DNA of 17,206 nt from Candidatus Acidiferrum typicum (lineage in GTDB: Bacteria > Acidobacteriota > Terriglobia > Acidiferrales > UBA7541), in NCBI GenBank assembly GCA_025463105.1, contig JAOAPW010000241.1:1-17206 (forward strand), given 5' to 3'. Within the stretch, counting starts at the first letter, position 1, and every line of letters begins with the position of its first letter. The notes below the pieces were generated by a model. It made no database searches and had not been told where the DNA came from. It worked only from the letters and a program-made list of their open reading frames with translations. Made by a program: the position numbers and the translations under genes. Below are positions 13,245-17,206 of the stretch, one piece after another.

Positions 13245-13341
13245 GGTCCCCTCAGTTCCGGGCGGCTCAAATGATCTGTGACTGCCGCGCATCGGAGTGC
13301 GCCCGGCTGCGCCCTGAATGAATTGCGCCGGTTGCCTAGTG

Positions 13342-14628
13342 CTACGGAACTACAACTTCCACACGCTTGATCGCGATGCCGCCCCGGCGATTCTGTCCTG
13401 TGACGGCAATCGTATGGCTGCCACGGCCGAGCGACGGTGTGAAGTATTTGAACGAGCCGTCCGGGTGTATATCGGCCACCGATTCACCGTTGATGATTAG
13501 TGCCGCGCCTGGCTCGGTGTGTCCGCTGATCTCCACTACGTTACCATGCAACTCCGTGGGCCCGATTTCCAACATCATCTCCTGGCCCTTGCCTTGTGTC
13601 GCGAGTGTAAACTTGAACGTGTCGCTTGCCGCACTGACATGCTTCTGCGCATCCGTGGCCATCACGTCCCAGAAGTAATCACCCGCATCAAGTCCACTAA
13701 TATCCGCAGAGGTCCCCGCCAGCTTCCGGTCCTCCACGATGCGGGAGAACATCGACGTTGTGCTGACACGAATTTCGTAGCTCACCGCTCCCTGAACCGG
13801 CTTCCACTCGAAATGCACAGGTGAATGTTTCGGGTCCGGAACGCTCATGGGTTGCAGGTTCAGGGGCTCAGCCAATTCCGGCGGGGCCAGCACATTCGTT
13901 TTCATAATTTTACCACCGCCGGGGGGCACGGAGACGCGCTCCCATTTCCCGATTTCCACGTGCTGGCGCCCGTCCGTCGTCGCCAATTCCGCCGTACCAG
14001 CCGAAACGGTGATGTCGGCCTGGTTGGTATTTGGATCACTGCGCACGGCAGCACGGCTGTTTTGTTGCACCGATGCCACTGCATTTGAAAATGAAACTTC
14101 GGCCTTGGATTTAGGAGATTCCCATGTGCCGGTTGCCAGATCCACCGCTCCGGAAGTGATATGCATGGCGACGCGTGTTTCGCTGTCGCGCCCAACGGAG
14201 TTTTCTTCCACAGTCACGAGCGTGTCGGCTTGTACTGTGTAAGTCGTGCCGTCCGCGAAGTTGACGCGCGCGGCGCCGTCTCCGCTGGTCTGAATCAAGT
14301 CGCCCTTGTCGAGAGTCATCCGATAATCGGCCGTGACCCATTGGACCGAGTTCACTTTCTTGACCTGAACCTTGCCGTCCAAATTAACAAACTTTGCCTG
14401 CTTCGCGCTCAGTTCCGCGGTGACGCTTGTGCCGCCGACCAGCGCCTTGGAGATTTTGGCCATTGCGCCGCTAAAGGCTTCCGGATAGATCAAATACAGC
14501 GTGGCGGATATAACTCCCAAGACCAGCATCACGTAGAGTGCGACGGTGCGGTAGGTAACAGTTTTCCAATACACCTGTACCGTCGAGACTTTTGGACCTT
14601 GCAAGCCGGGATTTCTTTGATTCTGCAT
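13342..14628 (-). CDS. FecR-domain membrane-anchored protein with fibronectin-like and Ig-like modules
   Basis: The 428-residue product has a cytosolic N-terminus of about 28 residues, one transmembrane helix (about 29-48) and a large predicted extracytoplasmic part. A FecR-type domain is recognisable at about 80-165 (LDKGDLIQTSGDGAARVNFADG and following, with G-D-x-I-x-T and a VNFADGT strand). A fibronectin-III-like module follows at about 268-342 (FEWKPVQGAVSYEIRVST, GLDAGDYFWDVMATD), then an Ig-like/carbohydrate-domain-like module at about 356-427. No sigma factor or TonB receptor adjoins it, so a classical FecR anti-sigma role is not supported; a cell-wall or surface-binding role is inference. 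No Shine-Dalgarno precedes the ATG at 14628. It ends 97 nt before mreB starts and may be cotranscribed with it. Confidence 0.75.
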   Translation of the reverse strand: MQNQRNPGLQGPKVSTVQVYWKTVTYRTVALYVMLVLGVISATLYLIYPEAFSGAMAKISKALVGGTSVTAELSAKQAKFVNLDGKVQVKKVNSVQWVTADYRMTLDKGDLIQTSGDGAARVNFADGTTYTVQADTLVTVEENSVGRDSETRVAMHITSGAVDLATGTWESPKSKAEVSFSNAVASVQQNSRAAVRSDPNTNQADITVSAGTAELATTDGRQHVEIGKWERVSVPPGGGKIMKTNVLAPPELAEPLNLQPMSVPDPKHSPVHFEWKPVQGAVSYEIRVSTTSMFSRIVEDRKLAGTSADISGLDAGDYFWDVMATDAQKHVSAASDTFKFTLATQGKGQEMMLEIGPTELHGNVVEISGHTEPGAALIINGESVADIHPDGSFKYFTPSLGRGSHTIAVTGQNRRGGIAIKRVEVVVP

Positions 14629-14744
14629 TTGAAAATTTGCTGATTTTTACCCGATTTTAAAATTTAGCATAGCGACCACTCGCCGACTATCACGCAAGAT
14701 CACCGTGTTTCCCGTAGTGCAATACTCTCCTGAATTTTTTCATG

Positions 14745-14756
14745 TGAGTTAACTCA
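14745..14756. promoter_or_regulatory. 12-bp perfect palindrome upstream of the FecR-domain gene
   Basis: TGAGTTAACTCA is its own reverse complement and lies about 117 nt upstream of the FecR-domain start, in the 211-nt gap 14629-14839 that should hold the promoter of that gene. It could be an operator for a dimeric regulator, but no regulator gene is adjacent and no confident -35/-10 pair is seen. I see no gene in this gap. Confidence 0.3.
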
Positions 14757-14839
14757 AGAAGTAACGGACGTGCGGAATTGGAACGCGCCGTAATCTGTAG
14801 CAAGTAAAGGACATCGGCTGTGTCAGTCCGTGTTGCGGG

Positions 14840-17206
14840 CTAGTCGGCGGGCGCGCTTACGTGCGTAGCGTCAGCGGCTGTGGAACCTCCAAGGCGTTTG
14901 GCAAGCCGGTCGAAGGCGAGATACACGACAGGGGTCGTGAATAATGTCAGCGCCTGGCTGAAAATCAAGCCGCCCACGATTGCGATTCCCAAGGGACGCC
15001 GCAGCTCCGCTCCAGTCCCTCCGCCGAGCGCCAGCGGCAGGCCGCCCAACATGGCCGCCATTGTGGTCATCAAAATCGGCCGGAAACGCAGCAGGCATGC
15101 CTGGTAAATCGCATCCAGCGGACTCTTGCCTCCTTTGCGCTCCGCCTCGAGCGCAAAGTCAATCATCATGATCGCATTTTTCTGCACGATGCCGATCAGC
15201 AGAATAATTCCAATGAGTGCGATCACGCTGAAATCGGTCTTGGTAATCAAAAGTGCCAGCAATGCGCCAACACCCGCGGAAGGCAGCGTGGACAGAATTG
15301 TGATCGGATGAATGTAACTTTCATACAGCACGCCGAGCACGATATACACCGTCAGCAGCGCGGCCAGCACCAGCACGGGCTCGTTCGCTAGCGAAGCTTG
15401 AAAGGCCTGAGCAGTTCCCTGGAATCCGGCGTGAATGCTGGCCGGCAAGCCAATCTCCTGCTGGGCGATTTTGATGGCATTCACCGCCTGTCCTAGAGAA
15501 ACGCCTTCCGCCAGGTTAAAAGAAAGCGTTACCACCGGGAATTGCCCTTGATGGTTCACAGCAATAGGAGTGGACTCGGAGGAAAACTGCGTAAAGGCGC
15601 TGAGTGGTACCTGCGTCCCGTTCGATGAATGCACATAAATCTGTTTCAGCGCGTCCGGATTTTGCTGGAACGTCGGGTCCACTTCGAGAATAACGTGGTA
15701 CTGATTCAGTTGCGTAAAAATCGTGGATACCTGACGCTGGCCAAAAGCGTCGTACAAAGTGTCATCAATTGTTTGCGGCAAGATACCCAGACGCGAGGCT
15801 GTGTCACGATCGATCGCAATTGTTTCCTGTAATCCGCGATCCTGCTGGTCGCTGGCCACATCTCGCAATTGCGGCAATGCCGCCATTTTCGCGACCAGCT
15901 TGGGAGCCCAATCCGAAAGCTCTTTTCCGTCCGCGTCTTCCATCGTGTATTGGAATTGCGTGCGGCTGATCCTGTCTTCCACCGTCAGATCCTGCACCGG
16001 CTGCATGTAGAGGGTTATTCCTTTAACGTCGCTCAGCTTGGTTTGCAGCCGGCGAATAATCGTTGGAGCGTCGTCGGTCCGCTCCTCGCGAGGCTTCAGG
16101 TTGATTTGGATGCGCCCGCTGTTCGGCAACATGTTGGTGCCGTCGATGCCGATGAATGAGGATAGACTCACCACATCCGGATCTTTCAGGATGGCCTTGG
16201 CAAGCGCCTGCTGCCTCTCCGCAAGCGCCGGAAACGAAAGTGTCGCCGGAGCTTCTGAAACCCCCAGGATCACGCCCGTGTCCTGCACGGGGAAAAAGCC
16301 CTTGGGAATAATGAGGAACAGAAAAATGGTCAGCGCCAGCGTTCCGACGGTAACCACAAGCGTGGCAAACTGATGTTGCAGCACAAATCGCAGGACTACC
16401 GAATAGCGATCGATAATCCAGTTGAGCGAATTTTCCGAGGCCCGGTAAAACCAATTTTTATCCGCATCTTTTTGGTGGCGAAGAATTTTGGCGCTCATCA
16501 TCGGCGTCAGCGTCAGCGAAACAACCGCGGAAACCAGAATCGTTACGCTCAGTGTTACGGCAAACTCCTGGAAGAGCCGCCCCACCACGTCAGACATGAA
16601 CAGCAGCGGAATCAGGACGGCGATCAGCGAAACCGTCAGCGAGAGAATCGTGAAGCCGATCTGTTCCGAGCCTTTCAGCGCGGCTTCCAGCGGAGATTCG
16701 CCTTCTTCGATGTAGCGCGTGATGTTTTCGATCATCACGATGGCGTCGTCGACGACAAAGCCGGTCGAAATCGTCAGCGCCATCAGCGACAGGTTATCCA
16801 GGCTGTACCCCAGCAAATACATCACGCCGAACGTGCCCACCAGCGAAAGCGGCACGGCCACGCTGGGAATGGAAGTGGCGGCCAAGCTGCGCAGGAACAG
16901 AAAAATCACCATGACCACGAGCGCAACCGTCAGCATCAATTCAAACTGCACATCTTTTACCGACGCGCGGATGGTGGTGGTCCGGTCGGTTAAAATTGAA
17001 ACCTGAACGGAAGACGGTAGCGTCGCTTTCAATTGCGGCAGCAGATTCTGGATGCGATCGACAACGTTGATGATGTTCGCGCCAGGTTGCCGCTGGATAT
17101 TGACGATCACCGCGGGCTTATCGTTTTCCCAGGCCGCCTGTTTCACGTTTTCCGCGCCGTCAATGACGTTGGCCACGTCCATGATTCGCACTGGCCCGCC
17201 GTTTTT
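14840..17206 (-). CDS. RND multidrug efflux permease, MdtB/MdtC-like, C-terminal part
   Basis: This is the inner-membrane proton/drug antiporter of a tripartite efflux system. About 788 residues are in the window; the frame is open to the right edge (KNGGPVRIMDVANV at the cut), so the first helix and much of the first periplasmic subdomain, roughly 250 residues, are missing. Visible in order are helices 2-6 with the proton-relay TGFVVDDAIVMIENI in helix 4, SEQIGFTILSLTVSLIAV (in parts) and GRLFQEFAVTLS, then helix 7, the second periplasmic domain, and helices 8-12 with GIVQKNAIMMIDFA and RRPLGIAIVGGLIFSQ. These segments match the MdtB/MdtC (MuxB/C) branch of HAE1 pumps more than AcrB. No membrane-fusion or outer-membrane gene follows downstream; partners would lie to the right. 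Confidence 0.93.
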   Translation of the reverse strand, partial: KNGGPVRIMDVANVIDGAENVKQAAWENDKPAVIVNIQRQPGANIINVVDRIQNLLPQLKATLPSSVQVSILTDRTTTIRASVKDVQFELMLTVALVVMVIFLFLRSLAATSIPSVAVPLSLVGTFGVMYLLGYSLDNLSLMALTISTGFVVDDAIVMIENITRYIEEGESPLEAALKGSEQIGFTILSLTVSLIAVLIPLLFMSDVVGRLFQEFAVTLSVTILVSAVVSLTLTPMMSAKILRHQKDADKNWFYRASENSLNWIIDRYSVVLRFVLQHQFATLVVTVGTLALTIFLFLIIPKGFFPVQDTGVILGVSEAPATLSFPALAERQQALAKAILKDPDVVSLSSFIGIDGTNMLPNSGRIQINLKPREERTDDAPTIIRRLQTKLSDVKGITLYMQPVQDLTVEDRISRTQFQYTMEDADGKELSDWAPKLVAKMAALPQLRDVASDQQDRGLQETIAIDRDTASRLGILPQTIDDTLYDAFGQRQVSTIFTQLNQYHVILEVDPTFQQNPDALKQIYVHSSNGTQVPLSAFTQFSSESTPIAVNHQGQFPVVTLSFNLAEGVSLGQAVNAIKIAQQEIGLPASIHAGFQGTAQAFQASLANEPVLVLAALLTVYIVLGVLYESYIHPITILSTLPSAGVGALLALLITKTDFSVIALIGIILLIGIVQKNAIMMIDFALEAERKGGKSPLDAIYQACLLRFRPILMTTMAAMLGGLPLALGGGTGAELRRPLGIAIVGGLIFSQALTLFTTPVVYLAFDRLAKRLGGSTAADATHVSAPAD

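Noticed and set aside
13287..13302. Hairpin GCGCA-TCGGAG-TGCGC between the FecR-domain gene and mreB
   Set aside because: Short stem with no U-run, so not supported as a terminator or regulator.

Overview
The window is a GC-rich bacterial chromosomal segment that most resembles a soil or peat Acidobacteriota (Terriglobia, Koribacter/Sulfotelmatobacter-like). I infer this from the gene order mreB-mreC-mreD-mrdA-rodA-rng, the protein sequence style and the paired intergenic hairpin repeats. No search was run. There are no rRNA or tRNA genes, CRISPR arrays, insertion sequences or phage genes that I can see.

Left end (1-1095, minus strand): the start of coaE (dephospho-CoA kinase) runs off the window edge and is translationally coupled to folD through a TGATG overlap. 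Accessory stretch (about 1100-4200): a small molybdopterin sulfite-oxidase-like protein (plus), a degenerate CPBP-type membrane protein (plus), a RibD/DHFR-fold reductase (minus) and a hicB-hicA toxin-antitoxin pair (minus) whose toxin gene is frameshifted. This stretch also holds three families of palindromic intergenic repeats: two REPIN-like paired hairpins and a 17-bp element in opposite orientations on either side of the CPBP gene.

Core stretch (13244 down to 4282, minus strand): a cell-elongation operon, mreB (actin-like filament), mreC and mreD (membrane scaffold), mrdA (PBP2 transpeptidase) and rodA (SEDS glycosyltransferase), followed by an RNase E/G gene. Together the first five build the elongasome that inserts side-wall peptidoglycan. 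The RNase E/G is unusual: about 495 residues of low-complexity, RGG-rich and acidic sequence are inserted inside its S1 domain. A U-run hairpin at its 3' end may terminate the operon.

Right end (13342-17206, minus strand): a membrane-anchored FecR-domain protein with fibronectin-like and Ig-like modules lies upstream of mreB. Beyond it is the C-terminal three quarters of an MdtB/MdtC-like RND efflux pump, which runs off the right edge.

I found no clearly new multi-gene system. The best leads are the RNase E/G insertion, the broken HicA, the CPBP protein lacking canonical catalytic residues inside a repeat-rich stretch, and the repeats themselves.
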